Source of the DNA: Oceanobacillus sp. J11TS1
GTDB taxonomy: Bacteria > Bacillota > Bacilli > Bacillales > Amphibacillaceae
NCBI RefSeq assembly: GCF_018333215.1
Contig: NZ_BORO01000027.1
Coordinates: 1 to 49,648 of the forward strand
Length of the DNA: 49,648 nucleotides
Direction: 5' to 3'
Shown: positions 1 through 14,704 of the stretch, one piece after another
Position numbering within the stretch: position 1 is the stretch's first letter
Layout: each line of letters opens with the position of its first letter
Program-made: the position numbers and the translations under genes
The notes under the pieces: generated by a model
What the model saw: only the letters and a program-made list of their open reading frames with translations
What the model was told of the DNA's origin: nothing
The model's database searches: none

Positions 1-21
1 ATCAGTTATACTAGTAGACAT
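1..21 (-). CDS. Possible 5' end of a gene running off the window
   Basis: On the minus strand a good ribosome binding site (AGAGGAG) lies 9 bases before an ATG at 19-21, followed by seven open codons (Met-Ser-Thr-Ser-Ile-Thr-Asp) to the window edge. B. subtilis has spoIID next after murAA, but these residues do not resemble the SpoIID N-terminus, so I name no product. The evidence is only a start signal. Confidence 0.3.
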
Positions 22-130
22 GGGTAAGGTCTCCTCTTCTTAGTTTTTGTCGTGATTAACTAAAGGGTAGGATAACCTTACCTTTCCTATTTATTCATCT
101 TACACAGACTATTGTACGTCATCTTTTCCT

Positions 131-372
131 GAGCGGATTTGGCTAGGCTGGAGCGCTTTTTCCCATTTCCGAGCGGATTTAGCTGGGCTGGAGCGCTTTT
201 TCCTTTTTCCGAGCGGATTTGGCTTTGGCTGGAGCGCTTTTTCCCATTTTCGAGCGGATTCAGCCTAGGTTGGAGCGCTTTTTCCCATTTTCGAGCGGAT
301 TTAGCTGGGCTGGAGCGCTTTTTCCCATTTCCGAGCGGATTTAGCTTAGGTTGGAGCGCGTTTCTTCCTTTT
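131..372. repeat. Tandem array of six ~40-bp GAGCG repeats
   Basis: Six units begin at 131, 171, 211, 252, 293 and 333, each 40-41 bp. Each unit has two 20-bp halves: GAGCGGATTTAGCTGGGCTG and GAGCGCTTTTTCCCATTTCC. The word GAGCG therefore recurs every 20-21 bp through the array. The same unit, diverged, forms the larger array at 13970-14640. Open frames run through it on both strands, but they only translate the repeat (SGFS..ERFFPF) and lack start signals, so I treat it as non-coding. Confidence 0.9.
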
Positions 373-381
373 TTCCATATT

Positions 382-412
382 AAAAGATGCATCTCCAGGA
401 GATGCATCTTTT
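382..412 (-). terminator. murAA terminator
   Basis: This is a perfect inverted repeat: AAAAGATGCATCTCC, one base, then its complement, ending in TTTT on the minus strand. It starts 19 bp after the murAA stop. The A and T runs at both ends could also make it work on the plus strand. Confidence 0.8.
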
Positions 413-430
413 AATATAACTATTAGTCTA

Positions 431-1762
431 TTATTCTGTTACAAATTCCGTTAATTCGACATTTTCCTCAACGCCTAATGGCTGAATTACGACACCATTT
501 TCATCTACGCGTCTAATGTCTGCGCCTAGGTTGGCTAATTTGGATACAATGTCAACGTATCCGCGGTCTAGGTGTTTTAATTCTGTAACACGTGTATAAC
601 CTTCACTTACAAGTCCTGCTAAAATAAGTGCTGCCGCTGCACGTAAATCTGTAGCTGCTACTTCTGCACCTTGTAATTTAGAAAGTCCTTCAATAATTAC
701 GCTACGGCCTTCAATTTTGATATTTGCATTCATACGGCGGAATTCTTCTACGTGCATGAAGCGATTTTCAAATACTGTTTCCGTAATAACACTTGTTCCT
801 TTAGCACAAAGCATTAATGCCATCATTTGCGATTGCATATCTGTCGGGAAGCCAGGATGTGGTAATGTCTTAATGTCTGTGGATTGAATCGAATCGGAAC
901 CAATAACGCGTAAACCGCCATCCTCATCAATGACTCGAACATGCATTTCCTCTAGTTTTGAAATAACTGAGCTTAAATGTTCACGTACTGCATTTTCTAT
1001 TAGAATGTTTCCATTCGTTATCGCAGCTGCTACCATAAATGTTCCTGCTTCGATACGGTCTGGAATCATAATATGCTCCGTTCCGTATAGCTTTTCCACC
1101 CCGTTGATACGAATTGTCTCTGTTCCAGCTCCTACAATTCTTGCGCCCATTTTATTCAGGTAGTTTGCTAAGTCAACAATTTCAGGCTCTTTTGCTGCAT
1201 TTTCAATAACTGTTTTTCCTTCTGCTAATGCAGCTGCCATCATAATGTTTTCTGTAGCTCCTACACTTGGCATATCTAAATATATTTTCGCACCTTGCAG
1301 GCGACCATTTGATTTTGCTTCTACAAAACCATTGCCAACATGAATGTCAGCTCCCATTGCTTCAAAGCCTTTTAAGTGTAAGTCAATTGGACGTGATCCG
1401 ATTGCACAGCCACCAGGCATAGCTACCTTTGCGTGTCCATAGCGGGCTAATAATGGTCCCAACACAAGCACGGACGCACGCATTTTTCTTACATATTCAA
1501 ATGGGGCATGTGTTTCTAATGTTTCAGAAGCATCTATCGTTACTTCTTTTTTTGTTGAATCAAATTCCACATTGGCATTTAAATTGCGAAGTACTTCATT
1601 AATTGTGTAGACGTCTGCTAATACTGGCACTTCTTTGATAATGCTTTTTCCTTCGCTAGCGATTAAGCTAGCAGCAAGTACAGGTAGGACTGCGTTTTTA
1701 GCACCTTCTACGCGAACAGTGCCTTCTAACTTCCGTCCCCCACCAACGATGATTTTTTCCAT
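431..1762 (-). CDS. murAA: UDP-N-acetylglucosamine 1-carboxyvinyltransferase MurAA
   Basis: Cytoplasmic enzyme of the first committed step of peptidoglycan synthesis; it transfers enolpyruvate from PEP to UDP-GlcNAc. The 443-residue length is normal. Lys22 (in EGAKNA) and Cys119 in [20 protein letters not shown] match the PEP-handling lysine and the fosfomycin-target cysteine of the family. The ATG has AAGGGGA upstream. It follows ywzB and ywmB on the same strand, as in B. subtilis, and ends at the hairpin at 382-412. A second paralogue, murAB, lies at 28711-29997. The neighbours identify this copy as the murAA orthologue. Confidence 0.97.
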   Translation of the reverse strand: MEKIIVGGGRKLEGTVRVEGAKNAVLPVLAASLIASEGKSIIKEVPVLADVYTINEVLRNLNANVEFDSTKKEVTIDASETLETHAPFEYVRKMRASVLVLGPLLARYGHAKVAMPGGCAIGSRPIDLHLKGFEAMGADIHVGNGFVEAKSNGRLQGAKIYLDMPSVGATENIMMAAALAEGKTVIENAAKEPEIVDLANYLNKMGARIVGAGTETIRINGVEKLYGTEHIMIPDRIEAGTFMVAAAITNGNILIENAVREHLSSVISKLEEMHVRVIDEDGGLRVIGSDSIQSTDIKTLPHPGFPTDMQSQMMALMLCAKGTSVITETVFENRFMHVEEFRRMNANIKIEGRSVIIEGLSKLQGAEVAATDLRAAAALILAGLVSEGYTRVTELKHLDRGYVDIVSKLANLGADIRRVDENGVVIQPLGVEENVELTEFVTE

Positions 1763-1798
1763 GTCATAAATCCCCTTCAGAATCTAATTTCCCTATTA

Positions 1799-2593
1799 TT
1801 AATATTCATTGATCAGGATAGGTGTTCCAATCATATAATTCATTTTCCCATGACGATCAGCAACAGCGGCAATTTGCACATTTTTTGGGTCATCTTCCAT
1901 GTAATAAAATTGCTTCCATGTCTTCGTGTACCCGTATGTACTTTTTTTAATCGTGGAATTCTTTATATTGTCATAATTAGTCGATATATGCTTTATATTG
2001 AAATACGTTTTTGCTTTATTTATGAATACATCGTGATTCATTATACCACTATCTTGGACAGAGAGACAAGTATATAAATGTGACTCTTTTGTTAAATAGT
2101 TCCTTAGTATATTTGTTTTTTCTTCGCGATACTTTTGGCTTATATGATTATCCCAATCCGTTCCATGCATAACGATAATTACTTCTGCTGATTCACGCTT
2201 ATCTATAGGAAGGATCACCTTATATAATACGTCAAAGGTATCTTTTTTGTGACGACTCTCAAAGGTGTGCTTTATACGGTTCTCATCCTTCTCCTCATGG
2301 GATATATGCGTTTCTTGCAGACCTTGTACAATCTCTTCTGCTCGCTGGCTATCCATCTGTTCTTTCATGGTAACTTCCCAGAAATTCATTTCTAGGTCAT
2401 ATTCATTCGCAAACGCAGCCAAGTCTTCCATTTCATCATTCTGAATAGGCTGGCTAAACGCTTGGTTTACAAAGAAAGAAATAATAAGCAGCAAACAAAT
2501 AGCTTGCTTCCTCAATGCAATAGGCTTTTGTTCAGGGCTAGGGGATTGTTGCGTAAAGGGAATTTGAAAACTTGTAAGGAATCTATGAAACAT
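1799..2593 (-). CDS. ywmB: YwmB-family secreted protein
   Basis: A 264-residue protein of the YwmB (TATA-box-binding-like fold) family, function unknown. A hydrophobic segment at about residues 31-47 (AICLLLIISFFVNQAF) after a basic stretch looks like a signal peptide or membrane anchor with an unusually long N-terminal tail (~28 residues). The remainder is soluble and charged and is predicted to be outside the membrane. AGGAGG lies 8 bases before the ATG, so the long N-terminus is probably real. Its place between ywzB and murAA matches B. subtilis. The family call rests on position plus general similarity. Confidence 0.75.
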   Translation of the reverse strand: MFHRFLTSFQIPFTQQSPSPEQKPIALRKQAICLLLIISFFVNQAFSQPIQNDEMEDLAAFANEYDLEMNFWEVTMKEQMDSQRAEEIVQGLQETHISHEEKDENRIKHTFESRHKKDTFDVLYKVILPIDKRESAEVIIVMHGTDWDNHISQKYREEKTNILRNYLTKESHLYTCLSVQDSGIMNHDVFINKAKTYFNIKHISTNYDNIKNSTIKKSTYGYTKTWKQFYYMEDDPKNVQIAAVADRHGKMNYMIGTPILINEY

Positions 2594-2647
2594 GAAAAAA
2601 ACCTCCTATCAAATCTATTAATCTTAGTTTTGACAGAAGTTTTTATA

Positions 2648-2896
2648 TCAATACATCCTTATAGAAGAAAAAAGATATGTTAAATCGCCTGACCATTGTA
2701 ATATATCTAGAAAAAATCTGCTGACTCCTGTACCAATAACAATTGTTATAAATAAAAGAAAAACTCTCGCTTCGGCTGCTCTTCCCTTTTTAAAAATTGA
2801 TTCAATGCGGATCGCGGTGACGACTTTCCACGTAAGATATATAAACATGATATGTGAAAATATACTAATCAATGCCATTTGTTCCATTGAAAACAT
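2648..2896 (-). CDS. ywzB: YwzB-family small membrane protein (DUF1146)
   Basis: An 82-residue integral membrane protein with two hydrophobic helices (about residues 8-28 and 44-66) separated by a basic loop (RIESIFKKGRAAEAR). Length and loop fit the DUF1146/YwzB family, which lies between the atp operon and ywmB in B. subtilis. AAAGGAG is 6 bases before the ATG. Molecular function is unknown. It is probably the first gene of a ywzB-ywmB-murAA transcript. Confidence 0.8.
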   Translation of the reverse strand: MFSMEQMALISIFSHIMFIYLTWKVVTAIRIESIFKKGRAAEARVFLLFITIVIGTGVSRFFLDILQWSGDLTYLFSSIRMY

Positions 2897-3091
2897 AGCA
2901 ATCTCCTTTCTGCATACGTTGGTTTGAAAATAAATTTTAACGTCCTTTGCGTAGCTGCATAGCTAATATCCATTACGAATAGTAGTGTGGAGCCATATTC
3001 TTTATAAGTAATCAAACAGCACTGTGTCTTTTGATTTTCTTACATGTATGAAGAAACGTATGAATGCTGTCTTTTATTGTTGAATTATATT

Positions 3092-3127
3092 ATCATGTTA
3101 TAATTTCCCGGGAAATTATAACATGAT
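3092..3127. repeat. Perfect 36-bp palindrome
   Basis: The left half ATCATGTTATAATTTCCC is followed at once by its exact complement, with no spacer; the centre is CCCGGG. Neither side has a T-run, so it is not a standard terminator. It sits between the atp operon terminator and ywzB; the 2897-3250 gap otherwise holds only the ywzB leader and that terminator. Confidence 0.9.
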
Positions 3128-3185
3128 TCGTTCTATTTCTGCTTTAAGAAACGCATTTTAGAAATCTTGATTCTGTCACAACTAA

Positions 3186-3224
3186 AATAAACTCCCTATC
3201 CATCATTTGGGCAGGGAGTTTATT
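3186..3224 (-). terminator. atp operon terminator
   Basis: A 12-bp stem AATAAACTCCCT/AGGGAGTTTATT with a 15-base loop, followed on the minus strand by a T-rich stretch, starting 27 bp after the atpC stop. Confidence 0.8.
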
Positions 3225-3250
3225 GCGTATTTTTATTTTCAGCTTATTTC

Positions 3251-3652
<402 letters not shown>

Positions 3653-3758
3653 TTACCCCTCCTACAGCTGGCTAAAAAGCTGAAAGGATGATACATCTTA
3701 GATGATGTTAAAAATTCCATCAAACACCCATTCTTTATGAATCATCCTCAGCTGTCAA

Positions 3759-5171
<1,413 letters not shown>

Positions 5172-5180
5172 CTACCTGTA

Positions 5181-6059
<879 letters not shown>

Positions 6060-6116
6060 CTATAAGGAATGCGGGCCGAGTATTCTTTCGGCCCATCTCA
6101 TTTATTCACGGACATC

Positions 6117-7634
<1,518 letters not shown>

Positions 7635-7649
7635 TCACCCCTATCATCA

Positions 7650-8192
7650 TTAATTAGCAGACACAATACTACGGGAGATTCGATCTAGCTTCCCTTTCAC
7701 CGTACCGTCATAAATCGTATTTCCTACTCTGATTTTTATCCCGCCAAGAATGGCCGGATCAACGATATTGGTGAGTTGAACTGCATTTTTTCCTAACCGG
7801 ACGGCAAAAGAACGCTCTAAATGTTTCTTTTCATCATCCGATAATTTTCGCGTCGAATAAACTGTAGCATCTGCCATTCCTTTTGCATCATTTACTAAAG
7901 AAATGAATTCGTCGATAATGGTTGGAATGATCGATATCCGATGGCGATCGATAAGTAATTGAAGTGTATTCAAAATGGGCTTGTCTAACCCTTTAAATGC
8001 ATCAACTACAAGTTCTTTCTTTTTCGCATTATCAAACTTTGGATGCGCTAGGAATTTAGCTAATTTCTTATCATTTTGAAAAACAGGCTGTACGACTTTC
8101 AACTCATCGACAAACTGTTCTAGCTTTTGTTGTTCTAATCCGAGGCTGAAAAGAGCATCTGCATAACGTTTAGCAACTACTACATCACTCAT
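7650..8192 (-). CDS. atpH: ATP synthase F1 delta subunit
   Basis: The 180-residue peripheral-stalk subunit linking F1 to the b subunits. The N-terminal helical domain starts VAKRYADALFSLG, and the C-terminal signature VDPAILGGIKIRVGNTIYDG is clear. The start overlaps the atpF stop by 4 bp, which suggests translational coupling, and its binding site (AGGAG) lies inside atpF. Confidence 0.96.
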   Translation of the reverse strand: MSDVVVAKRYADALFSLGLEQQKLEQFVDELKVVQPVFQNDKKLAKFLAHPKFDNAKKKELVVDAFKGLDKPILNTLQLLIDRHRISIIPTIIDEFISLVNDAKGMADATVYSTRKLSDDEKKHLERSFAVRLGKNAVQLTNIVDPAILGGIKIRVGNTIYDGTVKGKLDRISRSIVSAN

Positions 8193-8716
8193 CGCTCTTC
8201 TCCTACCTCTTTAATGTACTCGTTGATTAATTTCTCTTGATCTTGCTCATTTAATTCTTTCTCAATAACTTTGCTTGCAATCAATACAGATAGAGATGCC
8301 ACTTTATCTTGTAAAGCTTGAATTGCTCTTTCTTTCTCGTTTTGGATATCTGCTTGAGCAGCTTCCTTAATACGGTTTGCTTCCTTCTTGGCGGATTCAA
8401 TAATCTGCTCCTCTTGCTTGATACCAGCAGACTTTGCATCTTCAATCATTTTTTGAGCTTCTGCCCTGACCTGATTTAGCTGTTCAGCTGCTTCTTTAGA
8501 AGCTTTTTCAGCCTCAGCTCTGCTTTTTTCCGCTTCTTCGATTTCACTCGCCACATATTGCTCGCGTTCTTCCATTTTATTCATTAATGGACCCCAAGCG
8601 AATTTTTTCAATAAGGCAAGAAGTACAATAAAGAAAAATAGCTGAACTACCATATCTGGCCAACGCAATCCGCCGACACTTGCACCAACTGCTAATAAAT
8701 CAATGTATGAATGCAC
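8189..8716 (-). CDS. atpF: ATP synthase Fo b subunit
   Basis: Peripheral stalk subunit: one N-terminal membrane helix (VQLFFFIVLLALLKKFAWGPL), then a long charged coiled coil of Glu, Ala and Lys repeats. The frame is open from 8761 with a TTG that has no binding site. A GTG at 8714-8716 with AAAGGAG 8 bases upstream is the better start and gives 175 residues, near the Bacillus length of about 170. The C-terminus ASKVIEKELNEQDQEKLI is typical. Confidence 0.95.
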   Translation of the reverse strand: MHSYIDLLAVGASVGGLRWPDMVVQLFFFIVLLALLKKFAWGPLMNKMEEREQYVASEIEEAEKSRAEAEKASKEAAEQLNQVRAEAQKMIEDAKSAGIKQEEQIIESAKKEANRIKEAAQADIQNEKERAIQALQDKVASLSVLIASKVIEKELNEQDQEKLINEYIKEVGEER

Positions 8717-8879
8717 GAATTCCACTCCTTTCGCTAAGACATTATCCTGAAATAGAGACAACTCTATTTCATTTATTAAACACGAAAACTCGTATTACTT
8801 GCTTGTTTGCATAAAGGAATGGCGAAGATTCTCTCTGAGATGAACTTCGCCATTATATTTTTGGGGAATCAGACGCCCA

Positions 8880-9104
<225 letters not shown>

Positions 9105-9134
9105 TTATGTGTAAAAACAACTTATATTATTTAT

Positions 9135-10302
<1,168 letters not shown>

Positions 10303-10553
10303 CAATGCTGTTTCACTCCTAATGCTGCCCGTCAACTAGATACATTACTATTAGAACCATAGACTTGCATCCGTTTTCAATCAAGTTGGGGAATTTCTTG
10401 CTAGGCAATACTACTTGTAGTCTTAGATGCGGAGGTGTTCCATACTATTTGCATCTATGTATAGAAGGCAGAGAAATGCACATAGCATATTTCCAAAAAA
10501 TCTGCAAATATAAATGGGCTCTATCTGCTCTTTCCTTTGCTCCACACTAAGTA

Positions 10554-10583
10554 AGTGTACAATACGCCTGTAAGAGTTGTCAA
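10554..10583 (-). promoter_or_regulatory. Candidate sigma-A promoter of the atp operon
   Basis: Minus strand TTGACA (10578-10583) and TACACT (10554-10559) are separated by 18 bp, about 250 bp before atpI. The leader between holds an inverted pair TAGATGC/GCATCTA near 10419-10460. No gene is supported in 10336-10773; the short plus-strand frame there has no coding features. Confidence 0.5.
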
Positions 10584-10660
10584 CGAGTATAAGACAATCT
10601 ATAAAGTATTTCTAAACCCGTAATAAATTGCTTCAAATCAGGCTTTAGCCTTATTAAATA

Positions 10661-10704
10661 AGCATTTGTGAAGCCGTTTTCTAATCAACAGCTTCACAAA
10701 TGCT
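10661..10704. repeat. Inverted repeat between protease gene and atp operon
   Basis: AGCATTTGTGAAGC and its exact complement are separated by 16 bases. A second imperfect inverted repeat (TTTGACA ... TGTCAAA) lies at 10713-10765, just after the protease stop. Neither has a convincing T-run on the minus strand, so I do not call a terminator, though both could weaken read-through. Confidence 0.6.
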
Positions 10705-10773
10705 TCCAGTTCAATTTGACATTTTTGTGAACTCAGCATTATTGCTAGAAAAAAGTGTCAAATTTAAGGTTTT

Positions 10774-12972
10774 TTACTCTATAAAGACTATCGTTTCCAA
10801 TTGATCAAACTCCCCATTCTCAAGCTCGACTGTGATGAGGGCAAGATAGTATCCAGAGGGCCCTGCTTCTTCCTTGCTGAGAACTCCTTCACGCATTCCT
10901 TCTTCAAGCTTCCCTTCCTCTAGCAGCTTTCGTTCAAATAATAACGTTTCCGGATGATACAAATTTACTTCAAGGCTCTTCACAGGTTCTGTCACATAAT
11001 ATTGGTACTTATATTTCCCATCTTCAAAAGGTTCCATATAGAATTCAAAGCCTGCTGTTTTAGGCTGGTCTGCTTCTTGGTTCACAATAATGTATGGTAA
11101 TGCATAGCTTTGATCCGCTTGTACAAGATTTAGCCAGCCTTCATGAACACCTTCTTCCAACCTCTCTCGATTCACGGATAGCTTTAAAGGGATTTCCTTT
11201 TGTTCATTCGGTTGGATTGTGAAAGATTGCGGAAGGTTCCAAATTAATCCGTCTTTCCGCTCAGGCGTCTCAAAATGATAGGTTTGAGCAGTTTCTGTCT
11301 TATTTTCAATGGTCACAGTTTCGGTAAACTCCTGTTGATAACGATCCAGTTTGCCGAATTCTAATTGGGGATCATAAATAATTGCAGGCGTATCCATAGC
11401 AGCATCTATTTGCAGGAGACCCATCCCTTGAATCGTTGCGTTTAAGCGATCACCGTTTTCTTCAAAAGGCTTTGCGGTTGTTTTAAGTGCACCGATAAGT
11501 TGTTCATTATTCCAGTTTGGGCGGGCTTCTTTCAACACTGCAAAGGCTCCTGCGATATGAGGTGCGGCCATACTTGTGCCATTCATTGCTTGATATCCAC
11601 CCGGAACTGTACTCCAGATTGCCGTACCCGGGGCTGAGATATCCGGTTTGATTCCCCACTGGACTGTCACCGGACCACGAGAACTAAATGGAGCGATAGT
11701 CAACGCAACCTCTTTTTGAGCCGAATCCATATAGTAAGACCCTTGAGTGATATTTGACTGTATCCATTCTCCTTCTTTTTGCTGTATGGAGGCAACTGGA
11801 ATAGTTATAGGCTGCCGATTATTTTCCACAGATGCTTGGATTGGGCCAGGCTCCGAATTATAAATTATTAAAGCTTCCGCACCTAATTCTTCCGCTTGGA
11901 TTGCCTTTTCAAAAAAAGGGATGTCGCTGCGTTTTGTTATCGCAATTTTTCCATGTAAAGAGCTTCCTTGTTCTGCATTGTCCATATCTACTAGTTGATA
12001 GGAATTATCCAATTCCCAAGGAGGTGCTCCTATCGCTTCTATCAAAGGAATTTCTTTCTCTTCAAACGTGTCACGAAGAACCGGTTCATCTTGAGCTGTC
12101 GTTGCTGCTCCTACCGATACGGACTTATTCGCTGTAGCAGGAGAGCCAACTGTCCATGCACCCGGTCCACTATTTCCATTAGCTATCACGACAATCGTTC
12201 CGAGTTCACTCGCACGATTAACGGCAATACTCGTCGGATAATCTGGAACGTTCACGTTATTTCCTAATGAGAGGTTAATGATGTCCATCCCATCTTCCAT
12301 TGCCTTTTCCATTGCAGCCAATACTTGAACGGTTGAGCCTGATCCTCCTGGACCCAATGCACGATACGCATAAATTTCTGCATCCGGGGCTACTCCTTTG
12401 ATATCTCCATCGGCAGCAATGATTCCCGCCACATGGGTTCCGTGTGAAGTGGGATGTCCTTCCTCTGGCGTGGTCTCCATCGGCTCTTCATCAAAATCAA
12501 CCACATCATAGCCACTTTGATAATTCTTTTGTAAATCTGGGTGGTTATAATCTACACCTGTATCAATAACGCCTACTTTTACACCTTTTCCCGTATAGGA
12601 TGTTGTGTTCAAATCATACGGTTCAGGCTGAGAGGAATCCTTTTTTTCAATAACATCTGCAGTATGTTTCGAAAGAGGTAAACTTTCATAGGTCTGAACC
12701 TGGTGGAATGTCTTCACTTGTTCTATCGATCCCAGCTTGCTTAATTGTTCCATCTTCCCCTCTACTGCTAATCCTTTAAAGAGAAGGTCATAGACAGCCA
12801 CAATTTCGATAAACGGATGATAGGTCTCTATTTCTTCTTTTACATCCTCAGGGTCTCCTTCTACTTCAATAATGAGTGTCTGTTTTTCATCTTGTGCATA
12901 AGTAGTCTCCTCTACTTGAATAGGCAAAATTACTCCACAGATGATAACCGTGCATAGCAACTTTTTCCACAT
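10774..12972 (-). CDS. Secreted subtilisin-like serine protease (S8, Vpr-like)
   Basis: A 732-residue extracellular protease. A signal peptide (residues 1-26, MWKKLLCTVIICGVIL) precedes an inhibitor-like prodomain (about 30-100). The S8 catalytic residues are Asp137 (VGVIDTGVD), His177 (SHGTHVAG), oxyanion Asn267 (ANGNSGPG) and Ser467 (NGTSMAAPH). A protease-associated insert lies between Asn267 and Ser467 (about 300-420), as in Vpr and lactocepin-type enzymes. A beta-rich C-terminal region (520-732) follows, with no cell-wall anchor motif. It sits alone between atpI and upp, where B. subtilis has no such gene, so it looks inserted. AGGTGG precedes the ATG. Confidence 0.93.
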   Translation of the reverse strand: MWKKLLCTVIICGVILPIQVEETTYAQDEKQTLIIEVEGDPEDVKEEIETYHPFIEIVAVYDLLFKGLAVEGKMEQLSKLGSIEQVKTFHQVQTYESLPLSKHTADVIEKKDSSQPEPYDLNTTSYTGKGVKVGVIDTGVDYNHPDLQKNYQSGYDVVDFDEEPMETTPEEGHPTSHGTHVAGIIAADGDIKGVAPDAEIYAYRALGPGGSGSTVQVLAAMEKAMEDGMDIINLSLGNNVNVPDYPTSIAVNRASELGTIVVIANGNSGPGAWTVGSPATANKSVSVGAATTAQDEPVLRDTFEEKEIPLIEAIGAPPWELDNSYQLVDMDNAEQGSSLHGKIAITKRSDIPFFEKAIQAEELGAEALIIYNSEPGPIQASVENNRQPITIPVASIQQKEGEWIQSNITQGSYYMDSAQKEVALTIAPFSSRGPVTVQWGIKPDISAPGTAIWSTVPGGYQAMNGTSMAAPHIAGAFAVLKEARPNWNNEQLIGALKTTAKPFEENGDRLNATIQGMGLLQIDAAMDTPAIIYDPQLEFGKLDRYQQEFTETVTIENKTETAQTYHFETPERKDGLIWNLPQSFTIQPNEQKEIPLKLSVNRERLEEGVHEGWLNLVQADQSYALPYIIVNQEADQPKTAGFEFYMEPFEDGKYKYQYYVTEPVKSLEVNLYHPETLLFERKLLEEGKLEEGMREGVLSKEEAGPSGYYLALITVELENGEFDQLETIVFIE

Positions 12973-13092
12973 AACATCCCCACCTTTGTAGAGTAGTTTT
13001 CGAGGATACCAGTTATTTTATGCAAATGATGTTGGTTTGAAAAAAATATCCACAGCTTTCGTATAAAATGTCTGTTGTTTGATGGCGGCGGG

Positions 13093-13101
13093 TTATCCAC
13101 A
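13093..13101 (+). promoter_or_regulatory. Single DnaA box
   Basis: TTATCCACA matches the DnaA-box consensus exactly; a one-mismatch partner ATATCCACA lies about 46 bp to the left near 13047. Both are in the gap between upp and the protease gene. Two boxes do not make an origin. Confidence 0.5.
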
Positions 13102-13141
13102 ACAGAAGAATTGGAAAGAAGAGGACTCGCTCTTATTACAT

Positions 13142-13179
13142 AAAAAAACAGACTGATTATATATCCAGCCTGTTTTTTT
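13142..13179 (-). terminator. upp terminator
   Basis: AAAAAAACAG pairs with CTGTTTTTTT; an inner CTG/CAG extends the stem after one mismatch. It lies just after the upp stop with a seven-T run on the minus strand. Confidence 0.85.
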
Positions 13180-13186
13180 ATCTTCT

Positions 13187-13822
<636 letters not shown>

Positions 13823-13849
13823 TCACTCCTTAAATTATATATCGTTCAA

Positions 13850-13878
13850 ATTGTACTGAAAATCAAGTATGCTTTCAA
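13850..13878 (-). promoter_or_regulatory. Candidate upp promoter
   Basis: Minus strand TTGAAA (13873-13878) and TACAAT (13850-13855) have a 17-bp spacer, about 35 bp before the upp start. Confidence 0.6.
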
Positions 13879-13969
13879 GTCAATCCTCTTATGGAATTAT
13901 TAATAGTTTATTTCAAAAATTATAATTTTCCTTGTGGGGGGAAGATTTTTGAGGATACGTTGGATGGGA

Positions 13970-14640
13970 GCGGCCTGTATTTGATCGGGGACTTGGATGA
14001 AGTGGAGCGGTTTAACCTTATTTTCGAGCGGGGGCTGGATGGAGTGGAGCGCTTTTTCTTGTTTTCGAGCGGATTCTAGGATGGGTGGAGCGCTTATCCT
14101 TGTTTTTGAGCGCATTCTAGGGTAGGTGGAGCGGGTATTCTTGTTTTCGAGCGGAGGCTGGATGGAGTGGAGCGCTTATTTTTATTTTCGAGCGGACTCT
14201 AGGCTGGACGGATTGCTTTTTCTTTTGAGAGGATTCTAGGCTGGGCGGAGCGCTTTTTCTTGTTTTCGAGCGCATTCTGGCTGCATGGAGCGCTTATCCT
14301 CGTTTTCGAGCGGACTCTAGGCTGGACGGAGCGCTTATCCTCGTTTTCGAGCGGACTCTAGGCTGGACGGAGCGCTTTTTCTTTTGAGAGGATTCTAGGA
14401 TGGGTGGAGCGCTTATCCTTGTTTTCGAGCGCATTCTAGGTTGGGTGGAGCGCTTTTTCTTCTTTTGGAGCGGATTCTAGGATGGGTGGAGCGCTTTTTC
14501 TTCTTTTGGAGCGGATTCTAGGATGAGTGGAGCGCTTATCCTTGTTTTCGAGCGCATTCTAGGATGGGTGGAGCGCTTATCCTTGTTTTCGAGCGCATTC
14601 TGGCTGCATGGAGCGCTTTGATCTGTTTTCGAGCGGGGGT
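13970..14640. repeat. Large tandem array of ~40-bp GAGCG repeats
   Basis: About sixteen units begin near 14026, 14067, 14108, 14149, 14190, 14227, 14268, 14308, 14349, 14386, 14427, 14467, 14507, 14549, 14590 and 14630, after a degenerate lead-in from about 13970. Most are 40-41 bp; two are 37 bp and start GAGAGG. The unit reads GAGCGGATTCTAGGATGGGT then GGAGCGCTTTTTCTTGTTTTC. It shares the half-unit design of the array at 131-372 but has its own variants (CTAGGMTGG, CTTATCC). It fills most of the 13817-14704 gap; no gene is supported there. Confidence 0.9.
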
Positions 14641-14657
14641 TTTGACTAGCTATATTA

Positions 14658-14688
14658 AAATCCACAGAGTGCTTGGCTCTGTGGATTT
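14658..14688 (-). terminator. glyA terminator
   Basis: AAATCCACAGAG pairs exactly with CTCTGTGGATTT around a 7-base loop, followed by TTTTAATATA on the minus strand, 16 bp after the glyA stop. Confidence 0.85.
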
Positions 14689-14704
14689 AGGTTATTGTGA
14701 GAAC

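Noticed and set aside
87-414. Open frames on both strands across the first repeat array
   Set aside because: They translate the 40-bp repeat over and over, have no ribosome binding site, and exist on both strands at once because the unit lacks stops.
10365-10550. Plus-strand frame in the atpI leader
   Set aside because: It opposes the operon, lacks a binding site and covers the candidate promoter region.
13891-14665. Short frames across the second repeat array
   Set aside because: Same repeat-derived peptides; no start signal and the frames break wherever a unit changes length.
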